From Bacteroidales bacterium (GTDB lineage: Bacteria > Bacteroidota > Bacteroidia > Bacteroidales > VadinHA17): a stretch of DNA of 7,810 nucleotides. The notes beneath the pieces were generated by a model. It worked only from the letters and a program-made list of their open reading frames with translations. It had not been told where the DNA came from and ran no database searches. The stretch's first letter is position 1. The number at the start of each line of letters is the position of its first letter. Positions 1-6,149 of this stretch are shown piece by piece. A program made the translations under genes and the position numbers. The stretch covers positions 1 to 7,810 of the forward strand of contig DOTV01000003.1 of the NCBI GenBank assembly GCA_003520925.1, in the 5' to 3' direction.

Positions 1-1421
1 CCGTGCTTTCATATTCCGGGGAACTAAGAGTCAGACAAAAAGAGACTATTGACCAGCTGATAAGCACGAATGGTTTTGCTGAATATTCATCGATCTCACC
101 AAGAATTGCCGGATCACTCTCAAGAAAACTCGACGCTGATATTTATATATCGGGCAATATACAAAAGGCTGGCACTATGATGCGTGTTGATGCAAAACTC
201 GTTGGTACAAAAACAATGGAGGTCCTTAGATCTTTCCATGTAGAACAGCCAGTATCAGATAATAATATTATTCCTATTAGTGATTCCCTCGGAAAAAAAA
301 TATTAGATTTTCTTCAGATATCAAAATTGATAAAGGAAAATCCGGATATCTGGCGTAATTTTAGATCCTCCACTAATTCTCCCGATGCTTTAAGAAGTAT
401 GATTTATGCGGCCAGGGCAATGGTTAAATATAACTTACCTTCTGCAATAAAATATTTTGAAAAAGCAATAGCTGCCGATTCAAATTTTATTGCCCCAATG
501 GGTGAACTTGCATTTGCATATAGAAATTCCCGGATGGTTAACAAGGCGCTGTCTATTGAAGGTAAGCTTTATGGAAAAAGAGACCAAATGTCGCCAGTGG
601 ATCAACTCAGGGCTGACCTTCTGCATGCTATGTTTTTTGAATCAATAGATGTACAAATAGACCTCTTAAAGCAGCTTCAGGAAAATGATGATCAAGGAAA
701 TTACCATCGTATTCTGGCGGGTAATTACATCGTCATGAATCAATTTGATAAAGCAATCCTGGAATATGAAAAATCTTTGGAGATATGGCGCAGGTGGGGT
801 AAGGCGTTTTTGAAAGGCAACCCTGCTTATGCATCCCTGGGAGAAGCTTATCACAGAACAGGTCAGTATAAAAAGGCAAGAAGGATTTACAGGGAAGCTG
901 AACGGGTTAATGATGATCATACATCCATATACTTCAGCTGGATAATCCGCGACCAGGCGGCTCTTGCGCTGACTGAAGGAGATGCGGATAGAGCAGATAA
1001 GTACATTGAAAAGTTAATATCCGTCCAGAAGGAAAATTCAGTCTCTGAAGCTGGAATTGATGCAGAATTGCATAAGATGTACAGGCAGGCAGGCGACCTG
1101 GATAAAGCGGAGGAATATCTCCGGAAGGCACTCACTTTAGAACCTGAAAATCCTCAAAGGCTGAATTCGGTTGCAGCATTCCTGATTGTTTATGACCGGA
1201 AGGTTGAAGAAGGTTTGGGACTCATTGATAAGGCACTTGAATTAAGCCCAGGTAATGGTGACTATTTGGATACAAAAGGGATGGGCTTATACAAGCTGGG
1301 AAAATATGATGAAGCATTGGAACTCCTTGAAAAAGCCAGGGATCTGAAGAAACCACTATATAGTCACGAGATATCAAGCCATATTGAGGAAGTAAAAAAG
1401 GCCATTGCAGAGCAGAAATAA
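1..1421 (+). CDS. TolB-like/TPR repeat protein, 5'-truncated
   Basis: The reading frame is open from the left edge to a TAA at 1419-1421, so the true start is probably outside the window; the GTG at position 3 looks internal. Residue numbers count from that GTG. Residues about 30-80 (LDADIYISGNIQKAG, then MRVDAKLVGTKT) match the pattern of the TolB-like domain found in TPR-containing adenylate cyclases, Ser/Thr kinases and regulators, where it reads roughly LGVxYVLEGSVRRxG...RVTAQLIDAxTG. Residues about 127-165 (SPDALRSM... AIKYFEKAIAADSNF) fit the first TPR that follows that domain. Further TPR-like helical pairs lie at about 237-265, 274-303, 353-386, 387-420 and 421-450. The protein is therefore likely a scaffold or sensor output region. 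The missing N-terminus could be a kinase, cyclase or DNA-binding domain, and the window cannot say which. No membrane segment is seen in the visible part. Confidence 0.85.
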   Translation, partial: VLSYSGELRVRQKETIDQLISTNGFAEYSSISPRIAGSLSRKLDADIYISGNIQKAGTMMRVDAKLVGTKTMEVLRSFHVEQPVSDNNIIPISDSLGKKILDFLQISKLIKENPDIWRNFRSSTNSPDALRSMIYAARAMVKYNLPSAIKYFEKAIAADSNFIAPMGELAFAYRNSRMVNKALSIEGKLYGKRDQMSPVDQLRADLLHAMFFESIDVQIDLLKQLQENDDQGNYHRILAGNYIVMNQFDKAILEYEKSLEIWRRWGKAFLKGNPAYASLGEAYHRTGQYKKARRIYREAERVNDDHTSIYFSWIIRDQAALALTEGDADRADKYIEKLISVQKENSVSEAGIDAELHKMYRQAGDLDKAEEYLRKALTLEPENPQRLNSVAAFLIVYDRKVEEGLGLIDKALELSPGNGDYLDTKGMGLYKLGKYDEALELLEKARDLKKPLYSHEISSHIEEVKKAIAEQK

Positions 1422-1475
1422 TTTAGAAAGGGAGAATGGGATAAACAGAAATATGTAGAAAATTTTTATTTGAAA

Positions 1476-1588
1476 TGTGCCATAGGCACAGGATATTTAT
1501 AGAAACAGGATAAAAAAATGATATTCTGTCCCGACGGGACAGGACAATCAGGATCAGAATATCCATCCTATAAATATTTGAATCCTGA
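1476..1588. repeat. Composite REP-like palindromic element
   Basis: Several inverted repeats are nested in the gap between two convergent genes. TGTGCC (1476-1481) pairs with GGCACA (1485-1490) around ATA. CTGTCCCG (1526-1533) pairs with CGGGACAG (1535-1542), a perfect 17-base odd palindrome. ATATTTATAG (1493-1502) pairs with CTATAAATAT (1568-1577), enclosing GATATTCTG (1520-1528) and CAGAATATC (1555-1563). TCAGGAT (1548-1554) also pairs with ATCCTGA (1582-1588). Each outer arm joins a CTATAAATAT block to a GC-rich palindrome or its decayed remnant, one copy on each strand, as in two REP units facing opposite ways. From memory, similar CTATAAATATT plus TCCC-TACGGGA units are common in Bacteroidota genomes and may be linked to REP-associated (RAYT) transposases; this is recollection, not a search. 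It could also act as a shared transcription barrier for the two converging genes. Confidence 0.6.
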
Positions 1589-1667
1589 CGTATCCAGATA
1601 ATAATAAGTTGCCAGGTCTTTGATTCTGATTCTAAGATTTCCCCTCTTAAATATTATGATTTCTGTG

Positions 1668-2396
1668 TTAAAGCGAATAAGACAGCCCTACATTCCATTG
1701 GAATCCCGGACCAGGAATTATATTGCTTTTGAGAACCTGTGTTCCCTGCCAGAATAATGTAAATGGAATATTCCGAATTGCAAATGATATTTTTGGCGAC
1801 ACAAACAAACCGTCATTGTTTCCATCGTATGTGATAATGAAAAGCTGAATGTTCGCTGACATTAAGACACTTTTCCCGATTTTCATGTCTGTTTTTTCCC
1901 CCACAAGATCAATAAAATGGCCGCTAATTGTACCGGGTTCAAGTCCGTTGTCATTCCAGTACATTAGGGTCAGAGATGTGTTTGACCGGAACTTGTATGT
2001 GGCTGCCAATTCGATGGCGAGATATCTGTCACCCCGCAGTATGATTTCATCAGTAATTTTATTTTCAGTAAAAAAAGTACTGAAATTCACTCCTGTCCGC
2101 AGTTCAAAAGATGGTTGACGTATTATTTTATAATGCAGCCAGTTGTCAATGAACCATGGTTTTACATTAAAACCGTAGGCAAGTACGGGATCATAGCTGA
2201 AACGGTTTTTTACAAGAGATACTGAAGCGATAACAGCCGGCTTTCCCAGTGAAAATGCCGGAATTGAAGCCACTCCGTTGCTGTTAATGCTTATATTGGC
2301 ACCGGCCTTTAGTTTTATTGCGGAGCTAACGGGTTCCTCCTGGGAAAAAGCAGTTCCAATGATGAGAAAAAAAAATAGCGATAGCGATGCCCGCAT
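1668..2396 (-). CDS. Small outer-membrane beta-barrel-like protein, unknown function
   Basis: This 242-residue protein has a clear Sec signal peptide: short basic start (MRAS), hydrophobic core at 5-15, and a likely signal peptidase I site in AFS|QE at 18/19, with no lipobox Cys. The mature part has many alternating polar/hydrophobic stretches and aromatic residues, as expected for an outer-membrane barrel of perhaps 8-12 strands, though the last residue is Leu (SYSL) and not the usual terminal Phe. I recall a widespread Bacteroidota hypothetical family with the same landmarks: LGKPAV (50-55), RYLA (124-127), DGLFVSP (195-201) and WNVGLSY (234-240). It has no assigned function that I know of. 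The start ATG (2396-2394) is chosen because it begins the signal peptide; no Shine-Dalgarno sequence precedes it. It converges with the TPR gene and diverges from the helicase gene, so it appears monocistronic. Confidence 0.8.
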   Translation of the reverse strand: MRASLSLFFFLIIGTAFSQEEPVSSAIKLKAGANISINSNGVASIPAFSLGKPAVIASVSLVKNRFSYDPVLAYGFNVKPWFIDNWLHYKIIRQPSFELRTGVNFSTFFTENKITDEIILRGDRYLAIELAATYKFRSNTSLTLMYWNDNGLEPGTISGHFIDLVGEKTDMKIGKSVLMSANIQLFIITYDGNNDGLFVSPKISFAIRNIPFTLFWQGTQVLKSNIIPGPGFQWNVGLSYSL

Positions 2397-2568
2397 AATA
2401 ATCGGCTAAAAGTGGATTTATAAATATAAGATAAAAAAGTCAGGAATAAAGATATCCATTTCCGGTAAATTTCATCCTGGTTGCAGGAGGCATTATATTA
2501 CTTTGTAATTCTTCGGTGTTCTTCGTACCTTCATCATTTCGATATAAATACAAAAACTCAGACCCGAC
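2397..2568. promoter_or_regulatory. Divergent intergenic region between barrel protein and helicase
   Basis: These 172 bases must carry the promoters for both the leftward barrel gene and the rightward helicase gene, because the two start codons face away from each other. The sequence is AT-rich. No good match to the Bacteroidota consensus (TTG about 20 bases before TAnnTTTG) was found for either direction. The nearest candidates are TTACTTTG at 2498-2505 for the helicase, with a TTG at 2481-2483 that is too close, and TATATTTA on the minus strand at 2427-2420 for the barrel gene, with no matching upstream TTG. The start sites are therefore unresolved. Part of the region (2501-2530) is occupied by a degenerate 10-bp repeat, listed separately. 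Confidence 0.4.
2501..2530 (+). repeat. Three degenerate 10-bp CTTYGTG-type units
   Basis: Three consecutive decamers start at 2501, 2511 and 2521: CTTTGTAATT, CTTCGGTGTT and CTTCGTACCT. All begin CTT(T/C)G and share T-rich ends. They resemble the units in the gap after the DUF2784 gene (5171-5243), where CTTAGTG, CTTCGTG and CTTTGTG recur at multiples of about 10 bases. This looks like a decayed half-copy of the same repeat family, without the opposite arm. It lies 38 bases upstream of the helicase start. Confidence 0.5.
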
Positions 2569-4773
2569 ATGATTTTTCCGGTTGATAATTATGGGATTGA
2601 ACCATTTGACAAGGATTCTTCAAATGATGATAAATCAGAACAGTCATTTCTTGATTCCATCGAAAGCATTGCACTGAGCCATAAAAGTAATTCTCCTGAA
2701 AATACGGTTATCAGGAACACGGAACTGCCATACCTTTCAGTTGAAGATTATCCTGAGATTGAATCGACCGAAAACACTGATAAAAAGATTAATGAGTTAA
2801 AATCGATAATCGCCACAATTGAAAACAGGTCATACATACCTTCTGAAGTCAGACTTGGAAAAACATTCAGGATAGATTATGAAAGAGAACTAAACAAAGC
2901 ACAGCTCGAAGCTGTGACAACAATCAGGGGACCGGTTCTCGTGATCGCTGGTGCAGGCAGCGGCAAAACCAGGGTCATAGTTCACAGAGTAGCTTTTATG
3001 ATTGAAAACGGGATCGATCCGGGAGAGATCCTACTGCTCACCTTTACAAGAAAGGCTGCCAGAGAGATGCTGGGAAGGGTTCAGCAGCTGCTGAAGGACA
3101 ATTCTGCCGGGAAGGTATTCGGAGGAACATTCCACTCTTTTTCCAACTATATTCTGAGGAAGTATTCAAACCTTCTTGGAATCGCTTCAGATTTTACGAT
3201 TATCGATGAGGAGGATTCAGCCGATACAATCGATCTTATAAGATCAGAGCTTAAAATTGAAAAAAAGGAAAAGGCATTTCCGAGAAAAAACAGGATCCAG
3301 GAAATAATTTCGTCAGCAAGGAACAGAAATCTGACGATCGGGCAGGTTATTGAAAATGAATTTTCAGGCCTGAAGGATTTTATCGCAGATATTGATCTGA
3401 TTTATCGTGGTTATTCGAAATATAAAAAGATCTGCAGGATATTCGATTATGACGATCTTATGGATGTTTTACGTGATTCCCTCCGTGATAATCCTCTGTT
3501 CCGGAGCAGAATGCAGAAAGAATACAGGTACATCATGGTTGATGAATATCAGGATACAAATGTAGTACAGAAAGAAATTGTCGAATACCTGTCGGAAGGA
3601 TCACGGAATATTCTTGTTGTCGGCGATGACTCGCAAAGTATTTATTCATTCAGGGGTGCAAATTATGAGAACATCCTGAGGTTTCCCCAGAAATACCCCG
3701 ATTGCAGGGTGATCAAGATAGAGGAGAACTACAGGAGCAACCAGAAAATCCTCGATTTCACCAACGAAATAATTCTGAATGCAAAGCTCGGCTACAAAAA
3801 GAGACTTTATTCCAAGATCGAATATGTAGGTATTCCCGAAGTAAGGAAGTTTTACGATCAGCAGGCAGAGGCTGAGTTTGTTGTCGACAGGATACTGGAA
3901 TACAGGGAGAAGGGAATTGCCCTGAACCAGGTTGCAATCCTGGTTCGGGCATTCTGGCACGCAAGATATATTGAGGTTGAACTTAACAAAAGAAGCATCC
4001 CCTATGTTGCAGTGGGCGGACTGAAATTCAATGAGCGCAAGCATGTTAAAGACGTAATCTCATATTTACGGATCATTCAGAATCCTTATGATGCTGTCGC
4101 CTGGCACAGGGTATTGAAATATCTTCCCGGGGTGGGGACAGTTACTGCTAAAAGAATAATAGAAAAGATCCAGACCGAAAAGGGAATAGATGCTGATTAT
4201 ATTGAAAAAAACAAATACGCCGACGGACTTAAAAGCTTAACTGCCATGATTAGCCGGGCAAAGGAAAACAGTGTTACGATTCCCGGGAAAATTGAATTTA
4301 TTAAAGAGTACTACACTCCACTGTTGCAGGCCAGGGAATATGATTACCAGGTGAGACTGCTTGATATAAATGTTCTTATAGATCTTGCATCAAAATATAA
4401 TTCGCTCGAGAAATTCCTGACCGAGTTTGCGCTTGATCCGCCATCGAGGAATTTCGGAACTAAAACTATACCTCTTATTGACGAATCTGAAGATGCACCG
4501 CTGACAGTCTCGACTATCCACTCAGCCAAGGGACTTGAATGGCATAGTGTTATAATTCCCCATGCGCTCGACGGGTTGATCCCTTCGGTAAGATCATTGA
4601 AAAACATCGAGGAGAATGAAGAGGAAAGAAGGTTATTCTATGTAGCGTGCAGCAGGGCAAAACAGGATCTCCTGATAACAATGCCTTCATATGTAACAAT
4701 TTACAATGCATTTTTATCCTATCCTAGCAGGTTCCTTGTCGAAATCAGCCGGGATAAGTTTCACTATAAATAA
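2569..4773 (+). CDS. UvrD/PcrA/Rep-type superfamily 1A 3'-5' DNA helicase
   Basis: This 734-residue protein carries the full set of SF1A helicase motifs: Q-motif-like LNKAQLEAV (108-116), Walker A GAGSGKT (128-134), motif Ia TFTRKAAREM (158-167), GTFHSFS (186-192), Walker B VDEYQDT (324-330), motif III VGDDSQSIYSFRGA (351-364), motif IV EENYRS (385-390), motif V STIHSAKGLEW (648-658) and motif VI EERRLFYVACSRAK (685-698). It should use ATP to unwind DNA 3'-5' in repair or replication restart. Two features differ from PcrA/UvrD: an acidic, Ser/Asn-rich extension of about 100 residues before the Q motif, and a tail of only about 36 residues after motif VI, so no room for the C-terminal Tudor-like domain of PcrA. 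The ATG at 2569 is the first and only Met before Walker A; no Shine-Dalgarno sequence precedes it. It ends directly against the next gene. I do not assign uvrD or pcrA because Bacteroidota often have several paralogues. Confidence 0.93.
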   Translation: MIFPVDNYGIEPFDKDSSNDDKSEQSFLDSIESIALSHKSNSPENTVIRNTELPYLSVEDYPEIESTENTDKKINELKSIIATIENRSYIPSEVRLGKTFRIDYERELNKAQLEAVTTIRGPVLVIAGAGSGKTRVIVHRVAFMIENGIDPGEILLLTFTRKAAREMLGRVQQLLKDNSAGKVFGGTFHSFSNYILRKYSNLLGIASDFTIIDEEDSADTIDLIRSELKIEKKEKAFPRKNRIQEIISSARNRNLTIGQVIENEFSGLKDFIADIDLIYRGYSKYKKICRIFDYDDLMDVLRDSLRDNPLFRSRMQKEYRYIMVDEYQDTNVVQKEIVEYLSEGSRNILVVGDDSQSIYSFRGANYENILRFPQKYPDCRVIKIEENYRSNQKILDFTNEIILNAKLGYKKRLYSKIEYVGIPEVRKFYDQQAEAEFVVDRILEYREKGIALNQVAILVRAFWHARYIEVELNKRSIPYVAVGGLKFNERKHVKDVISYLRIIQNPYDAVAWHRVLKYLPGVGTVTAKRIIEKIQTEKGIDADYIEKNKYADGLKSLTAMISRAKENSVTIPGKIEFIKEYYTPLLQAREYDYQVRLLDINVLIDLASKYNSLEKFLTEFALDPPSRNFGTKTIPLIDESEDAPLTVSTIHSAKGLEWHSVIIPHALDGLIPSVRSLKNIEENEEERRLFYVACSRAKQDLLITMPSYVTIYNAFLSYPSRFLVEISRDKFHYK

Positions 4774-5175
4774 ATGATCTGGCGCATTCTCGACATATTC
4801 TTCGTTGTATTCCATACCTCAATTATCCTTTTTAACCTTTTCGGCTGGATTTGGAGGAAGACACGAAAATTAAACCTGATCGTGCTTGTCCTGACAGGAG
4901 CATCATGGTTATTTCTTGGACTTATTGTCGGAACATTGGGTTATTGTCCGCTGACTGACTGGCATTTCAACGTTCTCAACAAACTCGGTATTTCGGATCT
5001 CCCATCCTCGTATGTTAAATACCTGGCTGACAGACTAACAGGGTTGGATTTCAGCTCTTCGCTGGTTGATAATGTCACATTGTACTCATTTATTGCAGCT
5101 CTGGCAATATCCTTCTGCCTGAATTTATTGGATTACAGTAAGAAGAAAAAGTTGAAAAGATTGCTAGATTCTTAG
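4774..5175 (+). CDS. DUF2784 family small membrane protein
   Basis: This is a 133-residue membrane protein with hydrophobic segments at about 5-26, 34-55 and 101-119. Between the second and third lies GYCPLTDWHF (56-65), followed by SSYVKYLADRLTGLDFSSSLVD (78-99). The order FGWIWRK..., two helices, CPLTDW, then a Tyr/Leu-rich amphipathic stretch matches the DUF2784 family as I know it; its biochemical role is unknown. The C-terminus is a basic cytoplasmic-type tail (KKKKLKR). The start ATG follows the helicase stop with no intervening base (TAAATG), so the two are almost certainly co-transcribed and possibly translationally coupled. No functional link between helicase and DUF2784 is known to me. 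The TAG stop at 5173-5175 lies inside the first unit (CTTAGTG) of the downstream 10-bp repeat, so the repeat may have set the present C-terminus. Confidence 0.82.
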   Translation: MIWRILDIFFVVFHTSIILFNLFGWIWRKTRKLNLIVLVLTGASWLFLGLIVGTLGYCPLTDWHFNVLNKLGISDLPSSYVKYLADRLTGLDFSSSLVDNVTLYSFIAALAISFCLNLLDYSKKKKLKRLLDS

Positions 5176-5243
5176 TGTTCCTTCGTGAAACCATAGGAGT
5201 CCTTTGTGGTAAAAAATCCTTAAACCACAAAGGATCACAAAGG
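5171..5243. repeat. Palindromic array of 10-bp CTTYGTG / CACAAAGG units
   Basis: The left part has CTTAGTG (5171-5177), CCTTCGTG (5180-5187) and CCTTTGTG (5201-5208), the first two 10 bases apart and the third about two periods later with a decayed unit between. The right part has the reverse complement, CACAAAGG at 5226-5233 and again at 5236-5243, also 10 apart. The centre forms a perfect 10-bp hairpin, CCTTTGTGGT (5201-5210) with ACCACAAAGG (5224-5233), around a 13-base A-rich loop. It fills the gap between two convergent genes and could slow transcription from both sides, but no run of T follows the stem on either strand, so it is not a standard intrinsic terminator. I recall similar AACCACAAAGG/CACGAAGG repeats scattered in many Bacteroidota and other genomes; their function is not settled to my knowledge. 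Confidence 0.7.
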
Positions 5244-5267
5244 CCAAATTTGATGGAAAATCCGATC

Positions 5268-6137
5268 TTAAAGTTTTTTCAGGAAAACAGCACTTTCCTT
5301 GAAGAATTCCTCATTGATTTCAGCAAAGATATTCTTAACTCCTCCTGCCTCAAGAGAGGCAAAGAATTCTTTCCAGTCAACTATACCCTGACCGATAGGT
5401 ACTGAAGTTTTTTTAGTGTCGGACCAGTCAGCCAGATGCGCGGAAATGAACCTACCCGGGAATTTCTTAAAATAATCTGAAGCCTTATACCCGATGCTTA
5501 TAACTGCCACCTGGAACTGCATTTTAATATACTCAGGATCAAATTGTTTCATCAGGACATCATAAATCAGTGTCCCGTCAATCTTTGCGAATTCTCCGTG
5601 ATGGTTATGGAATCCCATCTGAATACCGGCTTTCCTGGCCTTTTCCCCGTATTTATTAAGTTCGTCGGCTGCTTTTCTCCAGTCATCAAGAGTAGCATTC
5701 TGTGGTAATCCGAAGCTTGAAAGGATCATCTGAGTCTGGCCTGACTCCAGTGCAAATGCAATCCGTTCATCGAGATGGTTCCTAAACTCATCCATTCCGT
5801 AATGAGAGCTGGGACATATCAGACCGGCATCGTTGATGATCTGCTTCATCTCTTTGGCAGTCAGTTTCATCAGTGGCCCAAAGCCTGATGACTCATAGCC
5901 CGGAGGAGAACACATTTCCATGCTTTGGTACCCCAGGGCAGCCATTCTTTTCAAAGTACCAGGGAAGTCCTTAATAAGTGAATCCTTTATTGTCCATACC
6001 TGGAAGCCAACAGGCATCTTCACCGGAGCCGAAGCAGGTCCGGCAATCAGATCAACGGGAACCTGGGAGGCAATAAGTGCTGACCCTATTCCAAAGGCGC
6101 TCCTACCCAGAAAATCTCTTCTTGACAGTTTTTTCAT
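5268..6137 (-). CDS. Tat-exported sugar phosphate isomerase/epimerase-like TIM-barrel protein
   Basis: This 289-residue protein begins with a textbook twin-arginine signal, SRRDFL at 5-10, followed by a mild hydrophobic stretch (14-32), so it should be exported folded to the periplasm. The rest is a xylose-isomerase-like TIM barrel (AP_endonuc_2 type, related to IolE and hydroxypyruvate isomerase). Landmarks are VGFQVWTIKD (43-52), E74 in the MEMCSPPGY segment, H112, GFHNHHGEF (175-183), the ISAHLADW segment with H234, GQGIVDWKEFF (249-259) and E273 near the end. Usual substrates are sugars or inositol derivatives with divalent metal; the substrate here cannot be told. At 206-210 the sequence is MQFQV where relatives often have MQLDV, so a usual metal-binding Asp appears replaced by Gln209. 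The ATG at 6137-6135 places the RR motif correctly. It starts 12 bases after the DUF362 gene, implying one transcript. Confidence 0.87.
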   Translation of the reverse strand: MKKLSRRDFLGRSAFGIGSALIASQVPVDLIAGPASAPVKMPVGFQVWTIKDSLIKDFPGTLKRMAALGYQSMEMCSPPGYESSGFGPLMKLTAKEMKQIINDAGLICPSSHYGMDEFRNHLDERIAFALESGQTQMILSSFGLPQNATLDDWRKAADELNKYGEKARKAGIQMGFHNHHGEFAKIDGTLIYDVLMKQFDPEYIKMQFQVAVISIGYKASDYFKKFPGRFISAHLADWSDTKKTSVPIGQGIVDWKEFFASLEAGGVKNIFAEINEEFFKESAVFLKKL

Positions 6138-6149
6138 GTTAATTAAGTT

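Noticed and set aside
1849..2118. Plus-strand open frame of 89 codons within the barrel-protein gene
   Set aside because: It is antisense to a gene with a clear signal peptide and family-like landmarks.
2419..2427. TATAAATAT near the barrel gene start as a relic of the REP-like element
   Set aside because: Nine AT-only bases in an AT-rich promoter region are expected by chance, and no adjacent GC-rich palindrome is present.
2481..2505. Bacteroidota-type promoter (TTG plus TTACTTTG) for the helicase
   Set aside because: The spacing is about 14 bases where about 19-22 is expected, one key base of the -7 box is wrong, and the box overlaps the first 10-bp repeat unit.
2501..2530. CRISPR or CRISPR-like array
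   Set aside because: The units are 10 bases, degenerate and have no spacers, and no cas genes are present.
3646..4044. Minus-strand open frame of 132 codons inside the helicase gene
   Set aside because: It lies entirely antisense to conserved helicase motifs and has no recognisable protein features; it is a shadow frame.
2569..5175. Helicase plus membrane protein as a two-gene defence system
   Set aside because: The helicase has no nuclease or other effector domain, DUF2784 is not a known toxin, and no other defence or mobile gene is nearby; the pairing is noted as coupling only.
5201..5233. Intrinsic terminator for the two convergent transcripts
   Set aside because: The 10-bp stem is perfect but is AT-rich in part, has a 13-base loop and is not followed by a T run on either strand; listed as a repeat hairpin instead.
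5175..5405. Plus-strand open frame of 76 codons starting GTG after the DUF2784 stop
   Set aside because: It runs through the 10-bp repeat and then antisense to the end of the TIM-barrel gene, has no family-like features, and its start overlaps the preceding stop by one base.
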